In this document: one piece after another, positions 55,004 to 64,000 of the stretch | Numbering within the stretch: the stretch's first letter is position 1 | How the letters are laid out: the number at the start of each line of letters is the position of its first letter | Assembly: GCF_014217835.1 (NCBI RefSeq) | Contig: NZ_CP055263.1 | Location: 5,583,501-5,647,500, forward strand | DNA length: 64,000 bases | Reading direction: 5' to 3' | From: Metabacillus sp. KUDC1714 | GTDB taxonomy: Bacteria > Bacillota > Bacilli > Bacillales > Bacillaceae | Position numbers and translations under genes: made by a program | The notes under the pieces: generated by a model | The model's database searches: none | What the model saw: the letters and a program-made list of their open reading frames with translations, nothing else | Told to the model about the DNA's origin: nothing

Positions 55004-55342
55004 CTGTTGACACCTCTATTATTAAGAAACGCAGGGCGCGTTTTTCTTGGGAAGTAGGAAATTTATTGGTCAGGCACACTCATTAGACTAAGATAAAGAG
55101 AAAATTTAAGATGTTAATCCAATGGGTCCCATAAAGCTAACTAATAGTTGTTAACATGTATACTCATAAGGAAATCTGACCTACTACATATGATTCGAAA
55201 ATCTTAACTTAACTATATCATATTTTTAATCAAAAAAAGGACTGACTCATTTTAAAAGACTAAAAATCCCTGTTATTTAGTAACAGTAATCCTAGAGTCT
55301 TTTGAGAGCCAGACCTCGAAATTGACAGGTTAACTATTCAAT
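55004..55342. other. panD-dinG intergenic region
   Basis: 339 bases. The panD side carries the compound terminator at 55232-55315. The dinG side is AT-rich with no recognised gene and no clear promoter. Confidence 0.45.
55232..55315 (-). terminator. Long three-tier terminator of the pan operon
   Basis: On the minus strand three nested stems, GGTCTGGCTC/GAGTCAGTCC (imperfect), AAAAGACT/AGTCTTTT and CTGTTA/TAACAG, separated by unpaired stretches, end in seven T residues. Confidence 0.75.
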
Positions 55343-55726
55343 TTACAAAATTGTTGCTGCTGGTTCATGTCCTAAAATATCAACAATCCTATTATTTTCA
55401 TCCATAATTGCAACTTTTGGTTTGTGTGATGGAACATGTTGTTCCGCAACAAGCGTGTAAGTTAGAATAATCACAACATCGCCTTCTTGTACTAATCGTG
55501 CAGCTGCACCATTTAAACATACAACTCCACTACCTCTTTCACCTGCAATAATATAAGTCTCAAATCTGGCACCATTATTATTATTAACTATTTGAACTTT
55601 TTCGTTCGCAATCATACCTACTGCATCAATAATATCCTCATCTATTGTAATACTGCCTATATAATTCAAATTTGCTTCCGTTACACGAGCACGATGAATT
55701 TTAGCATTTAACATTGTACGAAACAT
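55343..55726 (-). CDS. panD: Aspartate 1-decarboxylase
   Basis: Makes beta-alanine for pantothenate. 127 residues, standard length. Self-cleavage site Gly24-Ser25 in YIGSIT gives the pyruvoyl group; [20 protein letters not shown] (about 58-77) is the conserved active-site region. ATG 55726 follows GGGGGAG by 7 nt; 17 upstream codons are dropped. Last gene of panB-panC-panD. Confidence 0.97.
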   Translation of the reverse strand: MFRTMLNAKIHRARVTEANLNYIGSITIDEDIIDAVGMIANEKVQIVNNNNGARFETYIIAGERGSGVVCLNGAAARLVQEGDVVIILTYTLVAEQHVPSHKPKVAIMDENNRIVDILGHEPAATIL

Positions 55727-55798
55727 GATGACTTCTCCCCCGATTCTTCTTTTTAATCTATATTTGAAATCTTGCATTTTCTACAATAAAGATCTGTT

Positions 55799-56647
55799 TT
55801 ATTTAACTTCAATCGTTATATTATCAATTAGCCTTGCGTTTGTAAACTTGACAGCGATGGCAATAATCACTTTTCCCCTAATTACCTCTATTTCCTCCAA
55901 ATTTGGATAGGAAAGGATCTCTATATAATCAATTTCCCCATCTGTTTCCTGTGAAATGGTGGTAGTAATTAGAGCTTTCAGTTTTTCTTTATCACGTTCA
56001 CCTTTTGCAATTTCATTTTTTGCATTAGACAAGCTCTTATAAATAACTGGTGCTTCATTGCGGTCTTTTTCGTTTAATTTTACATTTCTCGAACTTTTAG
56101 CGAGTCCATCAGCTTCTCTAATTGTTGGGACTGATACTAACTCAATTGGAAAATAAAATTCTGTTATTAACCCATCTATGACTGCTACTTGTTGTGCGTC
56201 CTTCATTCCAAAATATGCTCGGTCAGGTTTGATGAGGTTAAATAGTTTAGTTAATATTGTTGCTACTCCATCAAAGTGTCCTTTTCTTGATCTCCCACAT
56301 AAAACATTCACACGAGATTGGACTTTAACTGTATATGAAGGCTCAGTTGGATATATTTCTGGTACAGAAGGGCTAAATAATAGATCAACCCCTGATAATT
56401 TCGCAAGTTCTTCATCTCTTTGTTGATTTCTCGGATATGAATCATAATCCTCATTAACACCAAACTGTAGTGGATTTACGAAAATACTTAAGACGACAAT
56501 ATCATTATCCTTTCTTGCCTCTTCAAGCAATTTCATATGACCCTCATGTAAATATCCCATTGTCGGCACAAAGCCTATTGTTTGATTCCTTTCTTTATAT
56601 CTATTGATTTTCGTTATTAATTCCAGCTTAGTCGTTACAACATTCAT
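55799..56647 (-). CDS. panC: Pantothenate synthetase
   Basis: Joins pantoate and beta-alanine using ATP. 282 residues; [20 protein letters not shown] (about 26-45) has the HxGH nucleotidyl-transfer motif, FGMKDAQQ and the KMSKS-like SSRNVKL are present. Overlaps the panB stop by 4 nt (ATGA); panD starts 72 nt downstream. Confidence 0.97.
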   Translation of the reverse strand: MNVVTTKLELITKINRYKERNQTIGFVPTMGYLHEGHMKLLEEARKDNDIVVLSIFVNPLQFGVNEDYDSYPRNQQRDEELAKLSGVDLLFSPSVPEIYPTEPSYTVKVQSRVNVLCGRSRKGHFDGVATILTKLFNLIKPDRAYFGMKDAQQVAVIDGLITEFYFPIELVSVPTIREADGLAKSSRNVKLNEKDRNEAPVIYKSLSNAKNEIAKGERDKEKLKALITTTISQETDGEIDYIEILSYPNLEEIEVIRGKVIIAIAVKFTNARLIDNITIEVK

Positions 56648-57483
56648 TTCTTAACCCCTCCATATAAGCCATTAAGCTCCTCTTCCTTCATATTAAAAGA
56701 ATGCTTTTCTTCGGGGAAAGATCTTTTCTTTACCTCAGAAATATAATGACTAATTGCTGTCTCAATTGTTACAGCTACCTGAGCGTATTGTTTTACGAAT
56801 TTTGGTACATTGCCTGAGCCGTAACCTATTAAATCGTGATAAACCAAAACTTGACCATCAGTTTGGCAACCAGCACCAATTCCTATTGTCGGAATCGTTA
56901 ACTGCTTCGTTATCTCTTCTCCTATTTGACGGGGAACACACTCTAACACAAGAGCAATAGCACCAGCAGCTTGACATTTCTTAGCATCCTCAATTAGTTT
57001 TCTCGCAGCCTCAGCATTTTTCCCTTGGACTTTATAACCCCCTAGTACATTTACTGCTTGTGGAGTAAGTCCGAGGTGAGCAACAACTGGAATACCACCA
57101 TACGTAAGTGCTGCAATTATATCTGTAACACCATCAGCACCTTCAACCTTTACAGCATCAGCTCCACCCTCTTGCATAAGTCTTGCTGCGTTTTTCAATG
57201 ATTCATCTTTTGAAAGATGATAAGACATAAATGGCATATCTGTTACAACAAATGTATTTTTCGCTCCACGTTTAACAGCTTTTGTGTGATGAATCATATC
57301 ATTTATTGTGACGGGTATTGTAGAGTCATATCCAAGTACAACCATCCCTAATGAATCTCCTACAAGAATCATATCTACTCCAGCATACTCAGCTTGTTTT
57401 GCACTTGGATAATCGTAGGCAGTTAGCATTGTAATTGGTTCTCTATTTTGTTTCATATTCATAAAATCAATTCTAGTTTTCAT
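56644..57483 (-). CDS. panB: 3-methyl-2-oxobutanoate hydroxymethyltransferase
   Basis: First enzyme of pantothenate synthesis, adding a methylene-THF carbon to ketoisovalerate. 279 residues; metal and substrate motifs [13 protein letters not shown] (about 40-52), VEGADGV and [17 protein letters not shown] (about 196-212) are intact. GGAGGGGTATAC precedes ATG. First gene of the operon, with a strong terminator upstream separating it from birA. Confidence 0.97.
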   Translation of the reverse strand: MKTRIDFMNMKQNREPITMLTAYDYPSAKQAEYAGVDMILVGDSLGMVVLGYDSTIPVTINDMIHHTKAVKRGAKNTFVVTDMPFMSYHLSKDESLKNAARLMQEGGADAVKVEGADGVTDIIAALTYGGIPVVAHLGLTPQAVNVLGGYKVQGKNAEAARKLIEDAKKCQAAGAIALVLECVPRQIGEEITKQLTIPTIGIGAGCQTDGQVLVYHDLIGYGSGNVPKFVKQYAQVAVTIETAISHYISEVKKRSFPEEKHSFNMKEEELNGLYGGVKK

Positions 57484-57694
57484 GTATACCCCTCCTATTT
57501 AGTAGAAAAAATGGGCTTTATCCCCAAGGTCTAGTGGCATTTTTCTTATCCAAAAGTTATGAATTTTTTGGTCGTTTTTATAAAATTCCTTAATTGAATC
57601 AAATTTACATAACGACTTCCATACTTTCTTGTACCACGGTCAATTCATTTTTAGGAACGGGGGAGAAAATATCAATTTGAACGTTTTTTTCAAC

Positions 57695-57730
57695 GAAAAA
57701 ATCCTTCTTTCGACAAAGAAAGAAGGATTT
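57695..57730 (-). terminator. Terminator between birA and panB
   Basis: AAATCCTTCTTTC, GACAAA, GAAAGAAGGATTT: perfect 13-bp stem, six T residues follow on the minus strand. Confidence 0.93.
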
Positions 57731-57947
57731 GTAGGCATACTAAAATCGGTTTTCATCCCTCTGTCCTAGTCCTTTTTGGATCAAGGCAGAATTTCATTTC
57801 AATCAGTTGTGTTTAGACTCTACTATTACTATTAACTAAAGTAGAATGCTTCATGAATTAATTATTCCCACTTCAATGAGGTGTAGTTCTAATAGATACT
57901 ACCCAAGTGAAAGTATAGCAGAAAATAATCCCTATTACCATCAGGAA

Positions 57948-58075
57948 CAAAAGCGCAAGCGCCTTGAACAGCCTCGGGCAATAAGATGATTTAGAATAGA
58001 AGGCGTTCTTTGCCTTCAATTCTAATTAGCTAGACCCTAGTGGGGCTAGGCGCTGGAGCTGGATGTCGTGCGCTT
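57948..58075 (+). repeat. Dispersed repeat family B, copy 3 (about 128 bp)
   Basis: Best-preserved copy: AAAAGCGCAAGCGCCTTGA at the left and GGGGCTAGGCGCTGGAGCTG plus GTGCGCTT at the right. AGCGC/GCGCT ends and GGCG..TTCTTTGCC inside make it foldable. No ORF. Confidence 0.8.
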
Positions 58076-58128
58076 ATACACAGTTTAAGAATTTTAAAAT
58101 TTCCTAAGCGGTAAAAAATGAATTTCTG

Positions 58129-59109
58129 TTATTTCAATTCGATATCTGCAGAGTAAATCTTTTCAATCTTTTTTTCACACGTTTCAATTAACAAAGCACC
58201 ATCATCATCGATACCAATAGCTATTCCTTCAACAGTGCCTTTGAGAGTTCTGGCAATCAATACTTTATTTAAACTTATTGCATAGCTTTCCCAAAGGAGT
58301 TTAATTGGTTTAAATCCTTTTGATAAAAATAAGGAATATAGACTTTCAAACCTTAATAAAATCGTTTGAATAAGTTGTGCTCTTTCCCAAGATGTTCCTG
58401 TTTCAATAAGAATGGATGTAGCAATATTTTGTAAGTCTTCGGGAAAATCCTCAATTTTCTGATTAACATTAATACCTGTGCCAATTATGACCGAATGGAC
58501 TTGATCTGCCTCTGCCTGTAATTCTGTTAATATCCCGACAACTTTTTTTCCGTTAATCATAATATCATTTGGCCATTTTATATCAGGCTTGAGTGGTGTA
58601 AGCTCCTCTATAGCTTGTACAATAGCAACTGCAGTGAGAAGTGTGAGCTGTGGTGTTGTGTTAACAGGAATATTAGGTCGAATAATCATACTCATCCAAA
58701 TTCCTGTACCACTTGGCGAATACCAAGCTCTAGACATTCTCCCTCTTCCATTAGTTTGTTGGTCTGCCACGACAATTGTTCCTTCTTGTACACCATCATT
58801 TGCTAAACTTTGTGCTATTTTCTGTGTAGAGGTAACCGTCTCTTCAAAATGAATGGTACGACCCATCATCTGTGTTTTTAGTCCTAAGTGAATCTCATTG
58901 TTGCTAATTTTATCGGGTTTTTTCTTTATGCGATACCCTAATCTTCTAACAGCTTCTAGTTCATAGCCTTCCTTTCTTAGCTCTTCTATATGTTTCCATA
59001 CGGCTGTTCTTGAGCAACCAATCGTTTCACTAATTTTTTGACCTGATAAAAATTCCCCATCTGCTGTAGAGAAGGCTTTTAATAGTTTTGTTCGAAGTCC
59101 AGTTTGCAT
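58129..59109 (-). CDS. birA: Biotin-[acetyl-CoA carboxylase] ligase / biotin repressor
   Basis: A 326-residue bifunctional BirA: N-terminal winged helix (GQKISETIGCSRTAVWKHIEE, about 23-43) for operator binding and a ligase domain with GRGRMSRAWYSP (biotinyl-AMP loop), KWPNDIM and GKKVVGIL. It biotinylates carboxylases and represses biotin genes. ATG 59109 follows AAAGGAG; it lies within the end of cca (about 31-nt overlap). Confidence 0.95.
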   Translation of the reverse strand: MQTGLRTKLLKAFSTADGEFLSGQKISETIGCSRTAVWKHIEELRKEGYELEAVRRLGYRIKKKPDKISNNEIHLGLKTQMMGRTIHFEETVTSTQKIAQSLANDGVQEGTIVVADQQTNGRGRMSRAWYSPSGTGIWMSMIIRPNIPVNTTPQLTLLTAVAIVQAIEELTPLKPDIKWPNDIMINGKKVVGILTELQAEADQVHSVIIGTGINVNQKIEDFPEDLQNIATSILIETGTSWERAQLIQTILLRFESLYSLFLSKGFKPIKLLWESYAISLNKVLIARTLKGTVEGIAIGIDDDGALLIETCEKKIEKIYSADIELK

Positions 59110-60293
59110 CTCATTAGCCACTCCTTTATAGCAGACTTATTATTTTCTATTTTTTTCGAAATAATTGCTTTCTCAACCTCTTTAATTGCTTTTGTAACCC
59201 AAGGACCTGGTTGTTTATTTATATATTGAATAACATCATGTCCTGTAATTACGAGCTGTTCTCTGTGTTGAATAGGTAATTCAAGGATTAAATTCTTTAT
59301 CCTCTTTACGTTTGCATCAAAGTTCAATGGGTCTGTCATTATCGAACGAATTCGTTCTACTGTAACAGCTCTTTCAATCCCAGCTTCATATAATAAAAAG
59401 TCAGACCAAGATTGCTCGTTTACGACTGTTAAATATTCTATATTTTTTTCCACAGCCTTAATGAGCTTTACTGGTAATTTCCACTTTCTTAAGAATGTTT
59501 GGACAGACCGCGGGGCTATACAATATGTAAATATCGTCCAAAGTTCTTCACTTGTTTTCAGATTTTCTAAGTTATATGTTCTAAGCTTCTTCAATTCATC
59601 TTGTTTCATTTCTAGACCAGGTAAATAATCATTCATTCCTGTTTCTAATATGATTTCAAGTGCGCTTTTATGGTTTATCCCCTTAAGAAGCTTCTCAATC
59701 TCAATGGTTTTTCGTTCTACTGAAATGACTTCTAAAAGATGTACATGATCTTTAATAGATAATCTAGTCTCAGGACATAGCGTAAAATCCAATTGACTAA
59801 CAAATCGAACAGCACGGAGCATTCTTAAAGCATCTTCGGTGAATCTTTCAGATGAAGAACCAACAGTTTGAATAAGCTTTTCACTTAAATGAGCTTTTCC
59901 ATTAAAATAGTCTAGAATAATACAATCTATATCCATTGCCATTGCATTTATTGTAAAGTCCCTTCTCCTTAAGTCCTCTTTTAAGGATGTAATATATGAA
60001 ACCTCTTTAGGGCGACGGAAATCTACATATTCTGATTCAGTACGATAGGTTGTCACTTCATATGGCGTTTTATTGTGCAGCACAATGATTGTTCCATGCT
60101 CTGCTCCAACATCAATAGTATGTTCAAACAAATTTTGTACATCTTTTGGCTTTGCTGAAGTAGCAATATCGACATCTCCTATTCTTCGATTCAAGAGGTG
60201 ATCACGAACTGCTCCACCAACATAATAGGCTTCAAAGCCAGCAATATGTAACTTTTCTAAAATAGGTTTTGCATTATCAAATGGGGTTTCCAT
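59079..60293 (-). CDS. cca: CCA tRNA nucleotidyltransferase
   Basis: Adds or repairs the 3' CCA of tRNAs. 404 residues of class II: YYVGGAVRDHLLNR (about 21-34), the catalytic GDVDIATSAKP, RRDFTINAMA, and the base-selecting EDALRMLRAVRF. ATG 60293 follows AAGGAG by 7 nt; eight upstream codons overlap that site. In the bshA-cca-birA operon. Confidence 0.96.
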   Translation of the reverse strand: METPFDNAKPILEKLHIAGFEAYYVGGAVRDHLLNRRIGDVDIATSAKPKDVQNLFEHTIDVGAEHGTIIVLHNKTPYEVTTYRTESEYVDFRRPKEVSYITSLKEDLRRRDFTINAMAMDIDCIILDYFNGKAHLSEKLIQTVGSSSERFTEDALRMLRAVRFVSQLDFTLCPETRLSIKDHVHLLEVISVERKTIEIEKLLKGINHKSALEIILETGMNDYLPGLEMKQDELKKLRTYNLENLKTSEELWTIFTYCIAPRSVQTFLRKWKLPVKLIKAVEKNIEYLTVVNEQSWSDFLLYEAGIERAVTVERIRSIMTDPLNFDANVKRIKNLILELPIQHREQLVITGHDVIQYINKQPGPWVTKAIKEVEKAIISKKIENNKSAIKEWLMRCKLDFEQNY

Positions 60294-60330
60294 TTTTCTA
60301 CTCCTTGTCATACTCAAGTCGAAATTGACG

Positions 60331-60364
60331 AATTAAGCTTGATAAACTAATATCAAGCTTAATT
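60331..60364. repeat. 14-bp inverted repeat between bshA and cca
   Basis: AATTAAGCTTGATA, AACTAA, TATCAAGCTTAATT: perfect stem. No T-run follows on the transcribed (minus) strand, so it is more like an intercistronic stabilising hairpin than a terminator; on the plus strand TGTTTTT follows. Confidence 0.7.
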
Positions 60365-60418
60365 TGTTTTTACCACCATATTATTTCCTTCATTTTGAAG
60401 GGTATGTAATTACATCAT

Positions 60419-61552
60419 TCAAGTTTTAATCAGGTCATAGTAGATTGATTCATATTGGGAGACGATTTTGTCAGAATGAAAAGAATTTCTTGCGATAAAT
60501 ATAGCATGATCTGACATTTTTTTATGTAATTCATCATCTGATAATATATGGGCAGCACGGAATGCGACTGTTTCAATATCGCCAATATCACATATATATC
60601 CTGTTTCACCTTCAGTAATAACTTCAGGAATTCCCCCTGTATCAGTTCCTATACACGGGACTCCACACGCCATTGCCTCTAATAAAACTAAACCAAAGCT
60701 CTCTTTCTCTGAGAGTAATAACATAAGATCACTTAATGAATATAATTCCTCTAAATTATCCTGTTTACCTAGAAAAAGAACTTTGTCGGTAAGACCTAAT
60801 TCACGAACAAGTTTGCTTACAAATGTCATTTCTGGTCCATCACCAACTAGTAATAGTTTAGCATTAATCTTGCGTTGGATTAAATGAAAAGAATAAATGA
60901 CATCCTGCACACGTTTTACTTTTCGGAAATTAGATACATGTATAATGACTTTTTCATCATCACCAATTCCGTATTCTCTTTTAAGATGTGATGCATTTTT
61001 TTTCTGATACACTCGATCATCAATAAAATTATAAATGGTCTCGATTGTTTTTTTAGGTTGGATTAACTCATTGGTTTGACTAACTAAAGCATTTGATACA
61101 GCGGTTACTTTATCTGATGCTTCAATTCCAAAGCGGATTAAATCTGAAAGTGATTGATCATAACCTAGAACTGTAATATCCGTACCATGTAGTGTAGTAA
61201 CAATTTTAAGATCATCATCAACCATTTGCTTAGCTAAATAAGCACAGATTGCATGTGGGATTGCGTAGTGAACGTGTAATAAGTCCAATTTCTCCCTTTT
61301 AGCAACTTCAGCCATTTTACTTGCTAATGCTAAATCATATGGTGGATATTTAAAGACTGAATATTGATTCACTTCAACTTCATGAAATGTTATATTACAA
61401 TATACTTTATTTAAGCGAAAAGGTAGACTTGAGGTAATAAAGTGGATTTCATGTCCACGTTCTGCAAGTAGCTTTCCAAGCTCAGTTGCAACAACTCCAG
61501 ATCCTCCTACAGAAGGATAGCAGGTTATGCCAATTTTTAATTTTTTTCTCAT
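60419..61552 (-). CDS. bshA: N-acetyl-alpha-D-glucosaminyl L-malate synthase BshA
   Basis: First step of bacillithiol synthesis, joining UDP-GlcNAc and malate. 377 residues, GT4 glycosyltransferase: [16 protein letters not shown] (about 11-26), [10 protein letters not shown] (about 121), and the C-terminal [18 protein letters not shown] donor-site motif. Start overlaps the bshB1 stop by 4 nt (ATGA). Confidence 0.96.
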   Translation of the reverse strand: MRKKLKIGITCYPSVGGSGVVATELGKLLAERGHEIHFITSSLPFRLNKVYCNITFHEVEVNQYSVFKYPPYDLALASKMAEVAKREKLDLLHVHYAIPHAICAYLAKQMVDDDLKIVTTLHGTDITVLGYDQSLSDLIRFGIEASDKVTAVSNALVSQTNELIQPKKTIETIYNFIDDRVYQKKNASHLKREYGIGDDEKVIIHVSNFRKVKRVQDVIYSFHLIQRKINAKLLLVGDGPEMTFVSKLVRELGLTDKVLFLGKQDNLEELYSLSDLMLLLSEKESFGLVLLEAMACGVPCIGTDTGGIPEVITEGETGYICDIGDIETVAFRAAHILSDDELHKKMSDHAIFIARNSFHSDKIVSQYESIYYDLIKT

Positions 61553-62262
61553 TGTCTTTCACCTAAAAGATCTTCTGAAAGTAGAATTGGATTTTTCGTT
61601 TTAAATCCTTCAGCGTACATGACCCCAACCTCTTTCCCATACAGCCTTTCTCTGCTCTCAACAGATTCAATGTACCCGTTTGTTAGTGGGGTTTCCATTG
61701 AACCCAATGACTTTTCAAACTGACTTTCATATGCTCTTAAGCTTGTTAATTTTTTATCGATCGAATTTGAAATATCGATAACAAAATCAGGCTTATGGAA
61801 CCCGTTTATCATATAATAATAAATGGATTGTACACGATGTGATGGTAGGTCCAATGTATCCTTATATTTACGAATTCCAGCAGAGAAAACAGCTTCCTCT
61901 ACTAGTCTCGCACAATGTCCATGATCTGGATGGCGATCTTCAAAATAGGGTACAAAAATAATTTTCGGCTGATTTTCTCTAATAATTGTTACAATCGATT
62001 GAATTGCTGAATCTGTTAGATACAGTCCACGATCTGGCAATGTTAATTGAATTCTCTTTGCCACACCTAAAATTTCCCCTGCTCGCTTTGCTTCTTCTTG
62101 ACGGACAGAAACCGTACCATTTGAGGAAAGTTCTGCTTTTGTTAAATCACAAATTCCGATTTTAAAGCCTTTATTTGCATATTTTGCAATCGATCCACCC
62201 ATCCCAATTTCTACATCATCAGGATGAGCACCAATTGCAAGCATATCTAGTAATTTACTCAT
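61549..62262 (-). CDS. bshB1: N-acetyl-glucosaminyl-malate deacetylase BshB1
   Basis: Second step of bacillithiol synthesis. 237-residue LmbE-like zinc deacetylase: [14 protein letters not shown] (11-24) with the His-Pro-Asp-Asp zinc ligands and [18 protein letters not shown] (about 106-123) with the third. Precedes bshA, follows a 175-base gap with a large hairpin after mgsA. AGGAGAGGAAA precedes ATG. Confidence 0.96.
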   Translation of the reverse strand: MSKLLDMLAIGAHPDDVEIGMGGSIAKYANKGFKIGICDLTKAELSSNGTVSVRQEEAKRAGEILGVAKRIQLTLPDRGLYLTDSAIQSIVTIIRENQPKIIFVPYFEDRHPDHGHCARLVEEAVFSAGIRKYKDTLDLPSHRVQSIYYYMINGFHKPDFVIDISNSIDKKLTSLRAYESQFEKSLGSMETPLTNGYIESVESRERLYGKEVGVMYAEGFKTKNPILLSEDLLGERQ

Positions 62263-62303
62263 TTTCCTCTCCTTAGCTAAAGAAGGATACTCTAAAAAGC
62301 TAC

Positions 62304-62355
62304 GCTAACCATTTAATTAACCATTCTGTAACTTTGGTTTTATTAAATGGTTAGC
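62304..62355. repeat. 14-bp inverted repeat between mgsA and bshB1
   Basis: GCTAACCATTTAAT and ATTAAATGGTTAGC pair perfectly around 24 nt that contain a further AACCA/TGGTT pair. On the minus strand GTAGCTTTTTAGAG follows, so a weak terminator or attenuator is possible. Confidence 0.7.
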
Positions 62356-62437
62356 ATACTCCTTCCTCTCCATTATCTTTGTATGGGAATTGTACAAATA
62401 TTCTATTTTCACCAAAATGTAAGTTGCTCAAAAAACA

Positions 62438-62845
62438 TCAATTGTTTTTAGAATGAATAACCTCTCTCCACTCTAAATCACCACGTTCTAGTCCACGGAT
62501 CAAGATCTCGGCTGTCCCCATATTTGTTGCTAGTGGAATTGAATAAACATCACATAAACGAATAAGTGCTGTAATGTCAGGCTCATGTGGTTGTGCGGTT
62601 AATGGATCTCTAAAGAAAATAACAATATCCATTTGATTTTTTGCAATAAGCGCACCAATTTCTTGATCTCCTCCAAGTGGTCCTGATTGAAAACGGTGGA
62701 TCGATAAACCACTAGCTTCTTGAATTCTTAACCCTGTTGTCCCTGTAGCGAATAGTTCATGATCTTTGAAGATCGGTTTGTATGCCAATACAAACTGAAC
62801 AAGATCCGTTTTCTTTTTATCATGAGCAATTAATGCTATTTTCAT
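62438..62845 (-). CDS. mgsA: Methylglyoxal synthase
   Basis: Converts dihydroxyacetone phosphate to methylglyoxal, a bypass that releases phosphate when sugar phosphates build up. 135 residues; [10 protein letters not shown] at the start, [23 protein letters not shown] (catalytic Asp) and [15 protein letters not shown] are the family blocks. Starts 14 nt after dapB. The bacillithiol genes that follow help detoxify methylglyoxal, a sensible pairing. Confidence 0.97.
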   Translation of the reverse strand: MKIALIAHDKKKTDLVQFVLAYKPIFKDHELFATGTTGLRIQEASGLSIHRFQSGPLGGDQEIGALIAKNQMDIVIFFRDPLTAQPHEPDITALIRLCDVYSIPLATNMGTAEILIRGLERGDLEWREVIHSKNN

Positions 62846-62859
62846 TTTAATTTTCCCCT

Positions 62860-63657
62860 TTATTCAATAATGTTTTCTAATCCATACACTAATAAATCTA
62901 CTTTCATCACATTTTCCACAGCAAGTTTAACTCCTGACATAAACGATGCGCGATTATATGAATCATGACGAATTTTTAATGTTTGTCCATCCCCACCAAA
63001 CATAACTTCTTGATGTGCAATTAAACCAGGTAAGCGTACACTATGTAGACGAATCCCCTTATAATTTGCACCTCGTGCTCCAGTAAGAATTTCTTTTTCA
63101 TCTGGGTGACCTTGTTGCTTCTCTTCTCTAACTGCTGCGATCATTTCTGCCGTTTTTAACCCTGTACCAGAAGGAGCATCTAATTTTTGATCATGATGTT
63201 GTTCAATTATTTCAACATCTTGAAGATACTTTGCTGCCATCTGAGAGAATTTCATCATTAAGATCGCTCCTATTGCAAAGTTCGGTGCAATAATAGCTCC
63301 AATACCTTTCTCAGTTGTTAGTTCTTGAAGCTCTGCTAAATCATCCTCAGAAAACCCTGTTGTACCCACTACAGGTCTAACCCCATTTAACAAGGCTTTT
63401 TTTGTATGTATTTTGCCAATCTCTGGTGTAGTCAAATCTATTAATACATCCGGACTCGTTTCAAAAAAGCATTTATCTATATCTGTATAGATAGGCACAT
63501 CGACATCAAATCCATCAAGATCCTTTAGGCTTTTTCCTTCATGTTTATGATCCACAACTGCAACTAATGAAAAGTGTGTGGTTTCCTCAACAAGCTTAAC
63601 TGCTTCACTTCCCATTCTACCACGAGCCCCTGCGATGACAATTTTAATCTCTTTCAT
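62860..63657 (-). CDS. dapB: 4-hydroxy-tetrahydrodipicolinate reductase
   Basis: Lysine/diaminopimelate pathway reductase, important also for spore dipicolinate. 265 residues: NAD(P)-binding [12 protein letters not shown] (7-18), VGTTGF, APNFAIG and the active-site [19 protein letters not shown] (about 150-168). Between ypjD and mgsA, as in B. subtilis. Confidence 0.97.
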   Translation of the reverse strand: MKEIKIVIAGARGRMGSEAVKLVEETTHFSLVAVVDHKHEGKSLKDLDGFDVDVPIYTDIDKCFFETSPDVLIDLTTPEIGKIHTKKALLNGVRPVVGTTGFSEDDLAELQELTTEKGIGAIIAPNFAIGAILMMKFSQMAAKYLQDVEIIEQHHDQKLDAPSGTGLKTAEMIAAVREEKQQGHPDEKEILTGARGANYKGIRLHSVRLPGLIAHQEVMFGGDGQTLKIRHDSYNRASFMSGVKLAVENVMKVDLLVYGLENIIE

Positions 63658-63733
63658 TTTCCAAACTCCTTTATTATAGTTTCTAGCTTCTGCGAATTAT
63701 TTGTCCTATAATAAACAATGTGTATCCGCATTG

Positions 63734-64000
63734 CTATTCTTTTTTCGTCCAGCGATCTTTGTCCCTTGTTTTAAATTTATTCATAACAAGATCGTGTGCT
63801 TTTTCCAAATCTATATTCAATGAATTAGCAAGACATATTAGAACAAATAGAACATCCCCCAGTTCTTCTTCTATTTCCTTTTCCTTTTCAGAAGCCTTTT
63901 TGGGCTTTTCACCATAATAGTGATTGATTTCTCTGGCTAACTCGCCAACTTCTTCGGAAATTCGAGCCATCATTGCTAATGGTGAGAAATATCCTTCCTT
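63734..64000 (-). CDS. ypjD: MazG-like nucleotide pyrophosphohydrolase YpjD, 5' end outside window
   Basis: 88 codons are visible; the reading frame continues past the right edge (it reads KEGYFSPLA before the first internal ATG), so the start is not in the window. Full-length B. subtilis YpjD is about 111 residues. MazG-type metal sites are seen: EEVGELAREI and EEELGDVLFVL (E-x-x-E and E-x-x-D). It likely hydrolyses nucleoside triphosphates to monophosphates in house-cleaning. First gene seen of the ypjD-dapB-mgsA-bsh operon. Confidence 0.93.
   Translation of the reverse strand, partial: KEGYFSPLAMMARISEEVGELAREINHYYGEKPKKASEKEKEIEEELGDVLFVLICLANSLNIDLEKAHDLVMNKFKTRDKDRWTKKE

Larger units (their letters stand above)
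57484..58128. other. birA-panB intergenic region
   Basis: 645 bases without a gene. From the birA side it contains repeat B3 (57948-58075), about 200 AT-rich bases, a strong minus-strand terminator (57695-57730) and about 210 bases that should hold the panB promoter. No riboswitch was recognised. Confidence 0.55.

Noticed and set aside
57484..57694. Riboswitch or CodY site before panB
   Set aside because: Partial AATTTT..AAAAA similarity only; no convincing 15-bp CodY box and no known leader fold.

Overview
The window is about 64 kb of AT-rich chromosome from an endospore-forming Bacillaceae (Bacillus sensu lato). Supporting signs are small acid-soluble spore protein genes (sspL, sspM and look-alikes), cotD, csgA, bacillithiol genes (bshA, bshB1), frequent TTG/GTG starts behind strong GGAGG sites, a B-type RNase P RNA and sigma-A promoters. 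From memory, gene order follows the Bacillus subtilis ypjD-to-metA segment almost one for one, which makes many assignments secure even for proteins of unknown function.

Layout. 1-4.3 kb: fhs (3' end outside the window), metA and ugtP. 4.3-6.8 kb: yfhP, a stand-alone ptsH and small genes that do not belong to the B. subtilis order here. 6.9-12.5 kb: cspD, ypzA, ypeQ, two RNase H genes (ypeP, rnhA/ypdQ), an EamA transporter, sspL and ypcP. 12.5-18.7 kb: ypbS, the double dynamin dynA (ypbR), a Fur-controlled 29-residue protein and the alkylpyrone pair bpsA-bpsB. 19-24.2 kb: an accessory block between bpsA and pbuX (GNAT, VWA-like, zinc-finger, two GerPF-like genes, XRE and SHOCT proteins, an HPr-like protein without histidine, two tiny proteins, one MITE-like repeat). 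24.3-39.2 kb: pbuX-xpt behind a guanine riboswitch, ypwA, ypvA, ypsC, rnpB, gpsB, ypsA, cotD, mrfB-mrfA (yprB-yprA) and ypqE. 39.3-42.9 kb: a second accessory/sporulation block with an Hsp20 protein, csgA, a protein resembling the phage cyclic-nucleotide sponges Tad1/Acb2, a partial gamma-SASP-like ORF, yppG, yppE and sspM. 43-55 kb: yppC, divergent recU-ponA, ypoC-nth-dnaD, asnS, ypmB, ypmA and dinG, with aspB missing from its usual place. 55.3-64 kb: panBCD, then ypjD-dapB-mgsA-bshB1-bshA-cca-birA (ypjD cut by the right edge).

Functionally the core covers DNA replication and repair (dnaD, nth, recU, two DinG-type helicases, mrfAB, ypcP), cell envelope and division (ponA, gpsB, ugtP, dynA), vitamin and thiol synthesis (panBCD, birA, bshA/bshB1), purine salvage and sporulation. 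I saw no CRISPR array, transposase, integrase, prophage structural gene or tRNA. The most interesting unexplained item is the chromosomal Tad1/Acb2-like protein at 40615-40875, beside csgA and with no phage genes around it. Others are the histidine-less HPr homologue, the doubly Fur-boxed micro-gene and two families of dispersed non-coding repeats.
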